Shown here piece by piece: positions 27,940 through 36,803 of a stretch of DNA of 64,000 nucleotides (position 1 is the stretch's first letter; each line of letters starts with the position of its first letter). Source of the stretch: Nocardioides agri. GTDB taxonomy: Bacteria > Actinomycetota > Actinomycetes > Propionibacteriales > Nocardioidaceae. A program made the position numbers and the translations under genes. The stretch spans positions 3,125,669 to 3,189,668 of the forward strand of contig NZ_JACEIC010000002.1 of the NCBI RefSeq assembly GCF_013778305.1, in the 5' to 3' direction. Below the pieces are notes generated by a model. That model was not told where the DNA came from, made no database searches, and saw nothing but the letters and a program-made list of their open reading frames with translations.

Positions 27940-28341
27940 CTAGGAGTCGGCGGGCTCGAGCGTCAGGCTGATCGAGTTGATGCAGTAGCGGTCGCCGGTG
28001 GGCGTGCCGTAGCCGTCGGGGAAGACGTGCCCGAGGTGCGAGCCGCAGTTGGCGCAGCGGACCTCGACCCGCTTCATCCCGTGCGAGGAGTCCTCGATGT
28101 ACTCGATCGTGTCGGTGATCGGCTGGTAGAACGACGGCCAGCCGCAGCCGGAGTGGAACTTCGTGTCGGACTCGAACAGCTTCGCCTGGCACGCCTTGCA
28201 GCGGTAGACGCCCGTGGTCTCGGTGTCGGTGTACTCGCCCGTGAACGCCCGCTCCGTGCCGGCCTGGCGGAGCACGGCGTACTCCTCCGGCGACAGCTCC
28301 TCGCGCCACTCGGCGTCGGACTTCTCCACGTTGTAGGACAT
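27940..28341 (-). CDS. msrB: Peptide-methionine (R)-S-oxide reductase
   Basis: 133 residues. Zinc-binding Cys48/Cys51 and Cys96/Cys99, GCGWPSF, and the catalytic Cys120 in GDRYCINS are all present. It reduces the R-sulfoxide of oxidised methionine in proteins, using thioredoxin. The gene follows hemQ in many actinobacteria, here inverted. TACAAT on the minus strand (28349-28354) is 7 bases before the ATG, so it is probably leaderless and shares a 23-bp divergent promoter with the LigD-type polymerase. Confidence 0.96.
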   Translation of the reverse strand: MSYNVEKSDAEWREELSPEEYAVLRQAGTERAFTGEYTDTETTGVYRCKACQAKLFESDTKFHSGCGWPSFYQPITDTIEYIEDSSHGMKRVEVRCANCGSHLGHVFPDGYGTPTGDRYCINSISLTLEPADS

Positions 28342-28348
28342 GCCCGCA

Positions 28349-28358
28349 ATTGTAGGTT
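28349..28358. promoter_or_regulatory. Overlapping divergent -10 elements
   Basis: TACAAT (minus, 28354-28349) serves msrB and TAGGTT (plus, 28353-28358) serves the polymerase. They overlap by 2 bp and each sits 6-7 bases from its ATG. TTGTAG at 28331-28336, inside msrB, could be the -35 for the plus direction (16-bp spacing). The two promoters should compete. Confidence 0.6.
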
Positions 28359-28364
28359 GGGCAC

Positions 28365-29450
28365 ATGGCGAAGACCCCGGCAGCCGAGGTCCAGGCGGGC
28401 GAGCGTGCCGTCCGCGTCTCGAGTCCCGACCGGGTGATCTACGAGGCGACCGAGCGGACGCCCGAGGTCACCAAGCTGATGGTGGCGGAGTACTTCGCGA
28501 GCGTCGAGGACGGGCTGATGCGCGCGCTGCGCGACCGCCCGACGGCGCTGGAGCGCTGGACGAACGGCGTCCGGCCCGGGATGAAGCTCGCGACGGGGCC
28601 GATGGACAAGGACGCCGACGCGTTCTACCAGAAGCGGGTGCCCAAGGGCGCTCCCGACTACCTCGAGACCGTCGAGATCACGTTCCCCTCGGGCCGGACG
28701 GCCGAGGAGATCTGCCCGACCGAGATCGCGGTGCCGGTCTGGTGCGCGCACATGGGCACGCTGGTCTTCCACCCGTGGCCGGTACGCCGCAGCGACGTCG
28801 ACCACCCCGACGAGCTGCGCATCGACCTCGACCCCCAGCCGGGGACGACGTTCACGGACGCGGTCCGGGTCGCCGGGGTCGCGCGCGAGCTGCTGGAGGA
28901 GCTCGGTCTGCGGGGCTACCCGAAGACGTCCGGCAACCGCGGCGTGCACATCTACGTGCGGATCAAGCCGGAGTGGGAGTTCACCGACGTGCGGCACGCG
29001 GCGATCGGGTTCGGCCGCGAGCTGGCCCGCCGAGACGAGGGCGTGACGATGGACTGGTGGAAGGAGGAGCGCGGGGAGCGGATCTTCGTCGACTTCAACC
29101 AGAACAACCGCGACCGCACGATCGCCTCGGCCTACTCCCTGCGCCCGCTGCCCGGGGCTCCCGTCTCCACCCCCGTCACCTGGGAGGAGCTCGCGACCCT
29201 CACCGACCCGGGCGAGTTCAACCTCTTCACCGTCCCCGAGCGGGTGGCCGATGGTGACCCCTGGGCCACCATCGACGACACGGCGCACTCCCTCGAGCCG
29301 CTGCTGCGGCTGTGGGAGGAGCTGCCGGGCGGCGAGCTCAACTTCCCGCCCGACTACCCCAAGATGCCCGGCGAGCCGCCGCGCGTGCAGCCGAGCAAGA
29401 AGGTCGCCGAGCACTGGGACGAGGACGGCAACCGGGTCGAGGGCACGTGA
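28365..29450 (+). CDS. LigD-type NHEJ polymerase (PrimPol) domain protein
   Basis: 361 residues forming a stand-alone LigD polymerase domain. The catalytic metal pair is in [10 protein letters not shown] (Asp154, Asp156); a third acidic position is in IFVDFNQN, and [11 protein letters not shown] is also diagnostic. These enzymes fill gaps with ribonucleotides during non-homologous end joining in partnership with Ku and a ligase. No ku or ligase gene lies nearby. Leaderless start inferred from TAGGTT 6 bases upstream. Confidence 0.9.
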   Translation: MAKTPAAEVQAGERAVRVSSPDRVIYEATERTPEVTKLMVAEYFASVEDGLMRALRDRPTALERWTNGVRPGMKLATGPMDKDADAFYQKRVPKGAPDYLETVEITFPSGRTAEEICPTEIAVPVWCAHMGTLVFHPWPVRRSDVDHPDELRIDLDPQPGTTFTDAVRVAGVARELLEELGLRGYPKTSGNRGVHIYVRIKPEWEFTDVRHAAIGFGRELARRDEGVTMDWWKEERGERIFVDFNQNNRDRTIASAYSLRPLPGAPVSTPVTWEELATLTDPGEFNLFTVPERVADGDPWATIDDTAHSLEPLLRLWEELPGGELNFPPDYPKMPGEPPRVQPSKKVAEHWDEDGNRVEGT

Positions 29451-29454
29451 GCTC

Positions 29455-30012
29455 GTGACCGAGCACCAGCGGATGGCCCGCGACGACCTGGAGCCCGACA
29501 AGCACGGACCGGCCGGCGCCGCGCGGTGGGCGGCGTACCTCGACTGGGTCCGCCAGGACGTCGCCGACACCGTGCTCGCCCTGCCGGAGGAGGAGCGGCG
29601 GACGACGAGGCTGCCGTCGGGCTGGACCCCGATCGAGCTGCTGAGCCACGTGCTGCACATGGAGCAGCGATGGTTCGTCTGGGGCTTCCTCGGTGAGCCG
29701 GTCGCCGAGCCCTGGGGCGACTGGGACGTCGACGAGCCGTGGGACCCCGAGGTCGAGGGGCGCTGGGTCGTCGCGGACGACGTGCGGGCCGAGGACCTCG
29801 CGGCGCGGCTGGCCGCGATCGGGGAGCGGACCAGCGCGATCCTGCGCGAGCTCCCGCTCGACACGAGGGCGTCGCCGGGCGGGCGGTTCGCCGCCGACCC
29901 GCCGACGCTGGAGTGGATCTGCTTCCACGTGCTCGCCGAGTACGCGCGCCACGCGGGCCAGCTCGACGTGGCCGTCGAGATCACAGGGTTGGCACCGGGT
30001 CGGGACGGGTAA
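29455..30012 (+). CDS. DinB-like (DUF664) helical-bundle protein
   Basis: 185 residues. A four-helix metal-binding DinB/DUF664 fold is suggested by PSGWTPIELLSHVLHMEQRWFVWGFLGEP, whose His residues, together with EYARHAGQLDVAVE near the end, give the usual metal-ligand triad. Family members include mycothiol/bacillithiol transferases and many unknowns. GTG start 4 bp after the polymerase stop, so probably the same operon; function unassigned. Confidence 0.8.
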   Translation: MTEHQRMARDDLEPDKHGPAGAARWAAYLDWVRQDVADTVLALPEEERRTTRLPSGWTPIELLSHVLHMEQRWFVWGFLGEPVAEPWGDWDVDEPWDPEVEGRWVVADDVRAEDLAARLAAIGERTSAILRELPLDTRASPGGRFAADPPTLEWICFHVLAEYARHAGQLDVAVEITGLAPGRDG

Positions 30013-30020
30013 AGGAGGCC

Positions 30021-30380
30021 GTGACCACTGCGCCGCCCTCCGACGACACGATGCTCGAGATCGACGTCCGCAAGGAGCACGGCCACACGGTCGTCGAGGT
30101 CGGAGGTGAGCTCGACGTGTTCACGTCCGCTCGCCTGCGCACGGTGCTCTTCGACCCCGCGCTCTGCGCGGGACCGCGCGTGGTCGTCGACCTCGGCAGG
30201 GTCACGTTCATGGACTCCACGAGCATCGGCGTCCTGGTGGCCGCCCGACGCTGGCACGCCTCCCGCGACGCGGAGGTCCGGCTCGTGTGCACCGAGGGTC
30301 CGGTGCTGAAGGTCCTCGGTCTGGTGATGCTCGACCGGGTCTTCGGGATCTACGACTCGGTCGCAGACGCGACCGCCTGA
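30021..30380 (+). CDS. STAS-domain anti-sigma-factor antagonist
   Basis: 119 residues, a single STAS domain (VVEVGGELDVFTSARLR, VVVDLGRVTFMDSTSIGVLVAARR). Ser in FMDSTSIG is the phosphorylation site by which SpoIIAA/RsbV proteins are switched off by their kinase anti-sigma factor. GTG start preceded by AAAGGAGG, though only 2 bases away; an ATG at 30051 in frame is the alternative. No cognate kinase or SigF-type gene is adjacent. A terminator hairpin follows. Confidence 0.85.
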   Translation: MTTAPPSDDTMLEIDVRKEHGHTVVEVGGELDVFTSARLRTVLFDPALCAGPRVVVDLGRVTFMDSTSIGVLVAARRWHASRDAEVRLVCTEGPVLKVLGLVMLDRVFGIYDSVADATA

Positions 30381-30392
30381 CCCCGGACGTAG

Positions 30393-30437
30393 GAGACCCG
30401 CCCCGCCTCCTCGGAAGGAGTGCGCGGGACGGGCCTC
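30393..30437 (+). terminator. Hairpin after STAS gene
   Basis: Arms 30393-30406 and 30424-30437 pair at 12 of 14 positions, with an inner CTCCT/AGGAG stem. It may end the polymerase-DinB-STAS transcript, or form the 5' part of the following 6C RNA. Confidence 0.55.
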
Positions 30438-30439
30438 GG

Positions 30440-30513
30440 ACCAACCGCCGACGGCGCTTCCCCCCCAAGCGCCTCCGTGGTACCCCCATGCGCCACGGCT
30501 GCGTCCGGTCGGT
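30440..30513 (+). ncRNA. 6C-type small RNA
   Basis: Two adjacent hairpins with C-rich loops. The first is GGCGCTT (30453-30459), seven Cs, then AAGCGCC (30467-30473). The second is CCGTGG (30475-30480), a loop TACCCCCATGCG, then CCACGG (30493-30498). This two-hairpin, poly-C-loop design defines the actinobacterial 6C RNA family (B11 in Mycobacterium tuberculosis), thought to pair with G-rich Shine-Dalgarno regions of mRNAs. AACCG/CGGTT (30443-30447 with 30509-30513) may close the structure. Exact ends are not visible. It fills most of the 242-bp gap before tsaB. Confidence 0.78.
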
Positions 30514-30610
30514 TCTCATGGACGAACCTACGCGCGCCAGATGCACGTCCGGGTCACGCGAGATCCACACGACGGAACCAGGTCGGCAACGGTCCGTCCA
30601 CAAGGGCCGC

Positions 30611-30616
30611 TAGCCT
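30611..30616 (+). promoter_or_regulatory. -10 hexamer, tsaB (leaderless)
   Basis: TAGCCT ends 6 bases before the GTG start of tsaB, with no Shine-Dalgarno. Confidence 0.55.
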
Positions 30617-30622
30617 CGACCC

Positions 30623-31267
30623 GTGCTCCTCGCGTTCGACACCGCCACCCCGCTGGTCACGGTCGCCGTGTACGACGGCGACAGCGGCCTGGTCGTCGCC
30701 GAGCACGTCGCCGAGCGCGCGATGAAGCACGCCGAGCAGCTCGCCCCCCTGATCGACCGGTCGATGGCCGACGCGGGCATCGTGCGCCAGGACCTCACCG
30801 CGATCGCGGTCGGCATCGGCCCCGGCCCGTTCACCGGCCTGCGGGTCGGCCTCGTCACCGCGCGGACGCTGGGCTACGTGCTCGAGATTCCGGTGTACGG
30901 CGTCTGCTCGCTCGACGCGCTCGCGGTGGAGGCGGTCGAGACCGGCGCCGTCGACGGACCGTTCGTCGTCGCGACCGACGCGCGGCGCAAGGAGGTCTAC
31001 CTCGCGCGGTACGCCGAGGACGGCGCCCGCCTGGAGGGCCCGGTCGTCGACAAGCCTGCCGTGCTGGCCACCGACGAGCCGGTCGTCGGCCAGGGCGCCG
31101 TGCTCTACCCGGAGGCCTTCCCGCGCCGGGTCGGCCCCGAGGCGCCCAGCGCGGGGTGGCTGGCCCGCGCAGTGGCGGAGGAGCGTGCCGAGCTGCACGA
31201 CCCGGAGCCGCTCTACCTGCGCCGTCCCGACGCCGACACCGGGCACGCGCCGAAGCGGGTCTCGTGA
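30623..31267 (+). CDS. tsaB: tRNA threonylcarbamoyladenosine biosynthesis protein TsaB
   Basis: 214 residues. ASKHA fold: LLAFDTATPLVTVAV at the start, MKHAEQLAPLI, GIGPGPFTGLRVGL and VATDARRKEVY are all TsaB signatures. TsaB dimerises with TsaD and is needed to make t6A37 in ANN-decoding tRNAs. The stop overlaps rimI by 4 bp. tsaD follows only after an inverted phosphatase gene. Confidence 0.94.
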   Translation: MLLAFDTATPLVTVAVYDGDSGLVVAEHVAERAMKHAEQLAPLIDRSMADAGIVRQDLTAIAVGIGPGPFTGLRVGLVTARTLGYVLEIPVYGVCSLDALAVEAVETGAVDGPFVVATDARRKEVYLARYAEDGARLEGPVVDKPAVLATDEPVVGQGAVLYPEAFPRRVGPEAPSAGWLARAVAEERAELHDPEPLYLRRPDADTGHAPKRVS

Positions 31268-31728
31268 CCGTCCGGCCGGCGACCCCGGCCGACACGGCGG
31301 TCGTCGCCGCGCTCGAGCAGGACAACCTCGGCGTCGACGCCTGGTCCGAGACGCTCGTGGCCGACGGGATCGCCGGCGGCCTGCCGACGATCAGCTACCT
31401 GGTCGCCGAGCACGACGGCGTGGTCGTCGGCCATGCGGTCGCCAGCGTGGTCGCCGACATCGCCGAGCTCCAGCGGATCGCGGTCGACCCGGCGCACCGG
31501 CGTACCGGCCTCGCGACCGAGCTGCTCGACGCCGTCATCGGGTCGGCGCGGGAGGGCGGCGCCGACCGGCTGCTGCTCGAGGTGCGCGAGGACAACGCGG
31601 GGGCGCTGGCCTTCTACGCCGCCCGCGGCTTCGTCGAGGTGGACCGACGGCGCAGGTACTACCGCGACGGCACCACGGCCGTCGTGCTGCGCCGCACCCT
31701 CGGGCGAGGCTGCGGCGCAGCAGGATGA
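31264..31728 (+). CDS. rimI: RimI-like GNAT N-acetyltransferase
   Basis: 154 residues, a GNAT fold with the acetyl-CoA loop in IAVDPAHRRTGLATELL (R/Q-x-x-G-x-A-type motif A) and a NAGALAFYAARGFVEV motif B. RimI acetylates the N-terminal alanine of ribosomal protein S18, and its gene normally sits between tsaB and tsaD. GTG start overlaps tsaB (GTGA). Confidence 0.9.
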   Translation: MTVRPATPADTAVVAALEQDNLGVDAWSETLVADGIAGGLPTISYLVAEHDGVVVGHAVASVVADIAELQRIAVDPAHRRTGLATELLDAVIGSAREGGADRLLLEVREDNAGALAFYAARGFVEVDRRRRYYRDGTTAVVLRRTLGRGCGAAG

Positions 31729-31744
31729 CGCCCTGCCCGACGGA

Positions 31745-33382
31745 TCAGGGCAGGTAGTAAGTCGGGTTCGGCAGCTTGTACCAGCGCCGGGCGTAGCCGC
31801 CCTTGAGGTCGCTGAGCTGGTCGCCGAAGTTCGCGAGGATCCGGAAGCCCAGGTCCCGCTGGATGTGGCGTCGGGTCTGCGACTTGTACTCGGTGGTGGT
31901 GCACTTCGCCGCCGCGCACCGGATATAGGACGGCTGCTGGCTCTTGCCGACACCGGTCCACTTGGTGAAGTAGTGGCGCGGCCGGAAGGTGCCGGCGCCG
32001 TACAGCTTGTTGAGGTTGACGATCGTCGACCACTTCTGGGTGTCGTTGCGGCCGGTCAGCCCGAACACCTTGCAGCCGCCGCGCTCGGCGGCGCGCACCA
32101 CGCGCTTCATCCGGGGCGTCGCCGGGAACCGCCGGTCCTGGACCCAGGTGTTCTGGAGCGTCGGGTCGAAGTTGAAGTGCATCGCCCCGTCCTCCATGTC
32201 GTAGGTCCACAGCGTGGTGTCGTCGGCGTCGAGGACGATCGCCGCCCGGCGGTGCTGGTGCGGGTGGTGCTTGACGTGCGGCCGCGTGTAGGCGGCGCAG
32301 GAGCGTCGGACCTGGCGGGCCCAGATGCCGGTCTGCCGGTCGAGCTGGCTGATGTACGGCGAGGTCCTCTTGTTCGCGATCCCGTTTGTGGCGTTGTAGT
32401 AGGTGCGGATCGTCGACTTCACGACGTCGATGTTGGGGATGCCCTCGCCGCCCAGCGTCGCGCCGCTCGAGCCGTCCGCGGCCATCGTGAAGCGGGTCCG
32501 GGGGGAGAACGCCGCGTCGGCCGGCGTCCCGTCGAGGTCGGGGCTGGGCAGGAAGTACGTCGGGTTGGGCAGCTTGAGCGTCGCGTCGGCGTACCCGCCC
32601 TGCAGGTCGGACCACTGGTCGCCGACGTTGAGCGCGATGTCGTAGCCGAGGTCCTGCTCGATGTGCTTGCGGGTGCCCGACTTGTACTCGACCGTCGTGC
32701 ACGACGTGCTGGCGCACGTGACGTAGGCCGGCTGCGGCGTCGGGGAGACCCACTTGGTGTAGAAGTTGTCGGCGTTGAAGCCGGAGTAGCCGACCTTGGT
32801 GAGGTTGCCGAGGGTGGCGTCCTCCTGGTTGGCGTTGCGGCCGGTGAGGCCGAAGACGGCGTACCCCTTGGCCTGCACCGCGGTGACGAAGGCGACCATC
32901 GACGGCGTCGCCGGGAAGCGCTGCTCCTGGACCCAGGTGTTCTGGAGGGTCGGGTCGAAGGTGAAGTGCATCGCCGCGTCCTCCATGTCGTAGGTCCACA
33001 GGAGGGTGTCGTCGGCGTCGAGCACGACGGCCTTCTTGGCGGCCGGGTCGACGGCGGGCAGCTGCGCGAGCGCAGCGGCGGTGATGCTGCCCAGCTCGGT
33101 GATGTACGGCGAGGACGCCTTGTCGGCGATGCCGTCGGTCGCCCTGTAGTAGGTGCGGATCGTCGACTTCACGACGTCGATGTTGGGGATCCGGTCCCCG
33201 GCCTGGCTCTGGCCGCTCGACCCGTCGGGCTGCAGCGTGAACTGCGTCCGGGGCGTGAGCGGTGGCCCGCCCCGGTCGAGCGGCTGGTCGGCGGGGGCGG
33301 CGGAGGGGGCTCCGGCGATGACGAGGGCCGCGGCGGTGGCCACGACCGCGGAACGGGTCGTCGTGCGTCCCGAGATGCGCAT
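31745..33382 (-). CDS. Secreted tandem HAD acid phosphatase-like protein
   Basis: 545 residues with a signal peptide (about 1-32). Two copies of one HAD phosphatase-like (class B acid phosphatase) domain occupy residues about 42-279 and 292-545, in register with a 250-residue period in their N-terminal halves. Each has the DxDxT nucleophile motif (D122-A-D124, then T126; D385-A-D387, then T389), F.LTGRN and the acidic GDQ.SDL motif (D255/D259; D521/D525), so both look active. Copy 2 has a basic insert near 355-380. Expected role: extracytoplasmic phosphomonoesterase. ATG with AAGGAG 5 bases upstream. It separates rimI from tsaD in the opposite orientation. Confidence 0.85.
   Translation of the reverse strand: MRISGRTTTRSAVVATAAALVIAGAPSAAPADQPLDRGGPPLTPRTQFTLQPDGSSGQSQAGDRIPNIDVVKSTIRTYYRATDGIADKASSPYITELGSITAAALAQLPAVDPAAKKAVVLDADDTLLWTYDMEDAAMHFTFDPTLQNTWVQEQRFPATPSMVAFVTAVQAKGYAVFGLTGRNANQEDATLGNLTKVGYSGFNADNFYTKWVSPTPQPAYVTCASTSCTTVEYKSGTRKHIEQDLGYDIALNVGDQWSDLQGGYADATLKLPNPTYFLPSPDLDGTPADAAFSPRTRFTMAADGSSGATLGGEGIPNIDVVKSTIRTYYNATNGIANKRTSPYISQLDRQTGIWARQVRRSCAAYTRPHVKHHPHQHRRAAIVLDADDTTLWTYDMEDGAMHFNFDPTLQNTWVQDRRFPATPRMKRVVRAAERGGCKVFGLTGRNDTQKWSTIVNLNKLYGAGTFRPRHYFTKWTGVGKSQQPSYIRCAAAKCTTTEYKSQTRRHIQRDLGFRILANFGDQLSDLKGGYARRWYKLPNPTYYLP
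32394..32440 (-). repeat. Internal duplication, copy in domain 2
   Basis: A tract of about 46 bases here ([15 protein letters not shown] codons) is identical to 33144-33189 in domain 1. Near-identical blocks also recur around the Asp motif (about 32145-32215 versus 32928-32998). Nucleotide identity of this length suggests a recent duplication or gene conversion. Confidence 0.85.
33144..33189 (-). repeat. Internal duplication, copy in domain 1
   Basis: Partner of the tract at 32394-32440; 750 bp apart, matching the 250-residue protein period. Confidence 0.85.
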
Positions 33383-33411
33383 GTCACTCCTTGGGTGCTG
33401 GGGCGGATCGG

Positions 33412-33417
33412 CAGAAT
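33412..33417 (+). promoter_or_regulatory. -10 hexamer, tsaD (leaderless)
   Basis: CAGAAT ends 6 bases before the GTG. The promoter gives tsaD its own transcription now that an inverted gene separates it from tsaB-rimI. Confidence 0.5.
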
Positions 33418-33423
33418 GGCACC

Positions 33424-34470
33424 GTGACCGACGAACCGTTGATCCTGGGGATCGAGACGTCCTGTGACGAGACCGGCATCGGCGTCGTGCGCGGGCACAC
33501 CCTGCTCGCGGACGCGGTAGCCAGCAGTGTGGAGGAGCATGCGCGGTTCGGCGGGGTCGTGCCCGAGGTCGCCAGTCGCGCCCATCTCGAGGCGATGGTC
33601 CCGACGCTCGAGCGCGCGTGCGAGACCGCCGGCATCCAGCTGCGCGACGTCGACGCGATCGCGGTCACGAGCGGCCCCGGCCTCGCCGGCGCCCTGATGG
33701 TCGGGGTGGCGGCCGCCAAGGCGCTCGCGGTCGGGCTCGGCAAGCCGATCTACGGCGTCAACCATCTCGCCGCCCACGTCGCCGTCGACCAGCTCGAGCA
33801 CGGCCCGCTGCCTGAGCCGTGCCTGGCGCTGCTCGTCAGCGGCGGGCACTCCTCCCTGCTGCGCGTCACCGACGTGACCACCGGCGTCGATCCGCTCGGC
33901 GCCACCATCGACGACGCGGCGGGGGAGGCCTTCGACAAGGTGGCCCGGCTGCTCGGCCTGCCGTTCCCGGGCGGCCCGCACATCGACCGCGCCGCCCGCG
34001 ACGGCGACAGCGTCTACGTCGACTTCCCGCGCGGCCTGACCTCCCGCAAGGACCTCGAGCGGCACCGCTTCGACTTCTCGTTCTCCGGGCTCAAGACGGC
34101 CGTCGCCCGCTGGGTCGAGGCGCGCGAGCGATCAGGGGAGCCGGTGCCGGTCAACGACGTCGCCGCATCGTTCCAGGAGGCGGTCTGCGACGTGCTCACC
34201 CGCAAGGCCATCGACGCCGCGGTCACCGAGGGGATCGAGGACATCCTCATCGGCGGCGGCGTCGCCGCGAACTCCCGCCTCCGCGCCATGGCCGAGGAGC
34301 GGGCCGCCGCCCGCGGCATCCGGGTCCGGGTCCCGCGCCCTGGCCTGTGCACCGACAACGGCGCGATGGTCGCCGCCCTCGGCTCGGAGATGGTCCGCCG
34401 CGGCCGTACGCCGTCCGCCCTCGACCTCCCCGCCGACTCCTCCCTCCCCGTCACCGAGGTCCTCGTCTGA
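33424..34470 (+). CDS. tsaD: tRNA N6-adenosine threonylcarbamoyltransferase TsaD
   Basis: 348 residues. [12 protein letters not shown] near the start; iron/zinc ligands His114 and His118 in [25 protein letters not shown] and [10 protein letters not shown]. It transfers the threonylcarbamoyl group to A37 of tRNA, with TsaB. GTG is chosen from the -10 spacing and because homology starts at residue 6. A long hairpin follows. Confidence 0.96.
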   Translation: MTDEPLILGIETSCDETGIGVVRGHTLLADAVASSVEEHARFGGVVPEVASRAHLEAMVPTLERACETAGIQLRDVDAIAVTSGPGLAGALMVGVAAAKALAVGLGKPIYGVNHLAAHVAVDQLEHGPLPEPCLALLVSGGHSSLLRVTDVTTGVDPLGATIDDAAGEAFDKVARLLGLPFPGGPHIDRAARDGDSVYVDFPRGLTSRKDLERHRFDFSFSGLKTAVARWVEARERSGEPVPVNDVAASFQEAVCDVLTRKAIDAAVTEGIEDILIGGGVAANSRLRAMAEERAAARGIRVRVPRPGLCTDNGAMVAALGSEMVRRGRTPSALDLPADSSLPVTEVLV

Positions 34471-34481
34471 GCGGCAATTGA

Positions 34482-34546
34482 CGATAGCCAGCGACGTAGT
34501 GGTCGTTCCGGATGCCCGGGAACGACCAGAACGTCGCTGGCTATCG
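34482..34546. terminator. Very long bidirectional hairpin
   Basis: CGATAGCCAGCGACGT (34482-34497) pairs perfectly with 34531-34546; after a 2-by-2 internal loop, TGGTCGTTCC (34500-34509) pairs with GGAACGACCA (34519-34528). It lies between the convergent tsaD and MMPL genes. There is no U-tract. Confidence 0.8.
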
Positions 34547-34575
34547 CTGTGTCGGGTGCTGTGTCAGGCGCTGGG

Positions 34576-36741
34576 TCAGCCGACCGGAGCCTCAGACTCG
34601 GCAGACACGTCGGCGAGCTCCTGGGGGGCCTGCCGGTCCTGGTGGCCGGGCCACCAGGCGGCGTGGCCGATGATCGCGGTGAGACCGGGGGTGAGGAACA
34701 TCGCCATGACGAACGCCGCGATGAAGATGCCGAAGGAGAGCGCGAAGCCCATCGACATCATCAGGCTGTTGCCGCTCAGCATCAGCGAGGCGAACGTGCC
34801 GGACAGGATCACGCCCGCGGCGGCGATCGTCGGGCCCGCGTGCTTGACCGCCTCGGCGGCAGCCGGGCGCGGCTCCCTGCCCTCGCGGGCCTCCTCACGC
34901 AGGCGCGCGATCATCAGGATGTTGTAGTCCGTGCCGAGTGCGGTGACGAAGAGGTAGATGTAGATCGGCAGCATGAAGATCAGGCCGCTGTCGCCACCGA
35001 CGAACTGGAACGCGATGACCGTCGCGCCCAGGGTCGCCGCGAAGCTGAGGCCGACCGCCGCCATCAGGTAGAGCGGCGCGACCAGGCTGCGCAGCAGCAC
35101 GGCCAGGATCAGCATGATCAGCAGCGCGGCGACCGGGAACACGACCTTGTAGTCTCGGACCATCGCCGCCTGCAGGTCGGCGAAGATGCCTGGCGTGCCG
35201 CCGACGAAGGCCTCGGTGCCGTCCGGAGCGGCCGCATGGGCGGCGTCGCGGATCGGCCCCTTCACGTCGTTCAGCGCCTCGTCGGAGACCGGGTCGCTGT
35301 CGAGCACGATGCTGACCTGCGCCACCGTGCCGTCCTCGGACAGCTGCCCCGGGTAGACCTGGGCGACGCCGTCGGCCTCCTGGAGCGCCGCCCCGAAGGC
35401 GTCGAGGTCGGCCTGGTCGATCTGGCCGTCCTCGGACCTCAGCAGGACCGGCACCGGCTCGGCCGCGCCGGCGGCGAAGTGCGCCTGGAACGTCGTCAGA
35501 CCCTCGGTCGACTCGACGTCGTCGGGCAGGCTCGAGTTGAAGTCGAACGACGGGTTGAAGGTGAACGCGAAGACGGCGAGGACCGCGAGGATGCCGCCGG
35601 ACACGCCGGCGAAGACACCCGGGCGACGCCCCAGCGCGTCGCCGACCTTCGCGAAGCGGGCACCCGTGGGCTCGACCTTCCAGTTCTTCGACGGCCAGAA
35701 CAGCGCCCGACCGAGCACGGTCACGATCGCCGGGACCAGCGTCAGCGCGGCGAGCAGCGTGACGCCGACCGCGATGGCGAGGGCGGGGCCGATCGCCTTG
35801 AAGATGCCCAGCGAGCTGAGCAGCAGCGCCAGGAACGCCACGATGACGGCGCCGCCGGCCGAGGCGATCGCCTCGCCGGCCCGCTCGAGGGCGTGGACGA
35901 CGGAGGCCCTGGTGTCCTCGCCCTTGCGCAGCCGCTCGCGGTAGCGGAAGAGGAAGAAGAGGATGTAGTCGGTGCCGATGCCGTAGAGCACGACCACGAG
36001 GATGGTCTCGATCGACGAGTCGGCCTTGAGGTCGAAGATGTCGTTGGCCCAGCCGATGAGGCCGGTGGCGATCATCGACACGATCGTCACGACGACGATC
36101 GGCATCAGGCAGATGATGACGCTCCGGAAGATGATCGCGAGCAGGCCGACGATCAGGACGACGGTGGCGATGCCGACGATCGCGAGGGCGCGGTCGCCGG
36201 ACTCCTGCGAGTCGAGACCCTGTGGCACGGAGCCGGTCGTCTGGGCGGTGAGGTCGGTGCCCTCGGTCAGGTCGGCGAGGTCCTCGCGCATGGCCTTCGC
36301 GTCGTCGAAGGCCTGCGGGTCGTAGCCCGTCGCGCCCTCCGCGAGGCCCACGATGCCGATCTGCACCTGGCCGTCCTCGGAGACGTTGGGCTGGCCGTCG
36401 GGGCTGACGGTCACCACCTGCTGGACGAAGGTCTCGTCACCGAGCTCGGGGCCGAGCTTCTCGGCGATGCCGTTGATCGTGGACTGGTCGTCCTCGGTGA
36501 GCGGCTCGCCGTCCTCACGCTGGAAGACGATGAGGGCGGCCGGCGTCGTGGCGCCGGGGAAGTTCTCCTCCTGGATCTGGTAGGCCTGCACCGACTCGTA
36601 GTGGTCGGGGAGGAACTCCTCCTCCTCCTGCGTGGTCTCGAGCGCCGGCGCCAAGGAGACGACGGCGACCGCGAGCACCACCCACGAGGCGATGACGAGC
36701 CAGGGATGACGGGACGTGAGACGACCGAGGGCTGCAAACAC
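34576..36741 (-). CDS. MMPL-family RND transporter
   Basis: 721 residues. Twelve expected membrane helices in two halves: TM1 near residues 14-34, then a soluble loop, TM2-6 (about 195-350), TM7, a second soluble loop and TM8-12. Each half carries the MMPL Asp-Tyr motif (GIGTDYILFFLFRYRE; ALGTDYNILMIARLREE), which conducts protons in MmpL3-like exporters. The family moves lipids, siderophores or drugs outward. GTG at 36741 is chosen: MFAALGRLTSRHPW is the standard start and TAGGGT lies 8 bases upstream. No lipid biosynthesis genes adjoin it. Confidence 0.92.
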   Translation of the reverse strand: MFAALGRLTSRHPWLVIASWVVLAVAVVSLAPALETTQEEEEFLPDHYESVQAYQIQEENFPGATTPAALIVFQREDGEPLTEDDQSTINGIAEKLGPELGDETFVQQVVTVSPDGQPNVSEDGQVQIGIVGLAEGATGYDPQAFDDAKAMREDLADLTEGTDLTAQTTGSVPQGLDSQESGDRALAIVGIATVVLIVGLLAIIFRSVIICLMPIVVVTIVSMIATGLIGWANDIFDLKADSSIETILVVVLYGIGTDYILFFLFRYRERLRKGEDTRASVVHALERAGEAIASAGGAVIVAFLALLLSSLGIFKAIGPALAIAVGVTLLAALTLVPAIVTVLGRALFWPSKNWKVEPTGARFAKVGDALGRRPGVFAGVSGGILAVLAVFAFTFNPSFDFNSSLPDDVESTEGLTTFQAHFAAGAAEPVPVLLRSEDGQIDQADLDAFGAALQEADGVAQVYPGQLSEDGTVAQVSIVLDSDPVSDEALNDVKGPIRDAAHAAAPDGTEAFVGGTPGIFADLQAAMVRDYKVVFPVAALLIMLILAVLLRSLVAPLYLMAAVGLSFAATLGATVIAFQFVGGDSGLIFMLPIYIYLFVTALGTDYNILMIARLREEAREGREPRPAAAEAVKHAGPTIAAAGVILSGTFASLMLSGNSLMMSMGFALSFGIFIAAFVMAMFLTPGLTAIIGHAAWWPGHQDRQAPQELADVSAESEAPVG

Positions 36742-36803
36742 GTTGCCTGACCCTACAGACGTAGAACGGCGGTCCGCCTCCGACTTTCGTCTACACCTGG
36801 CGG

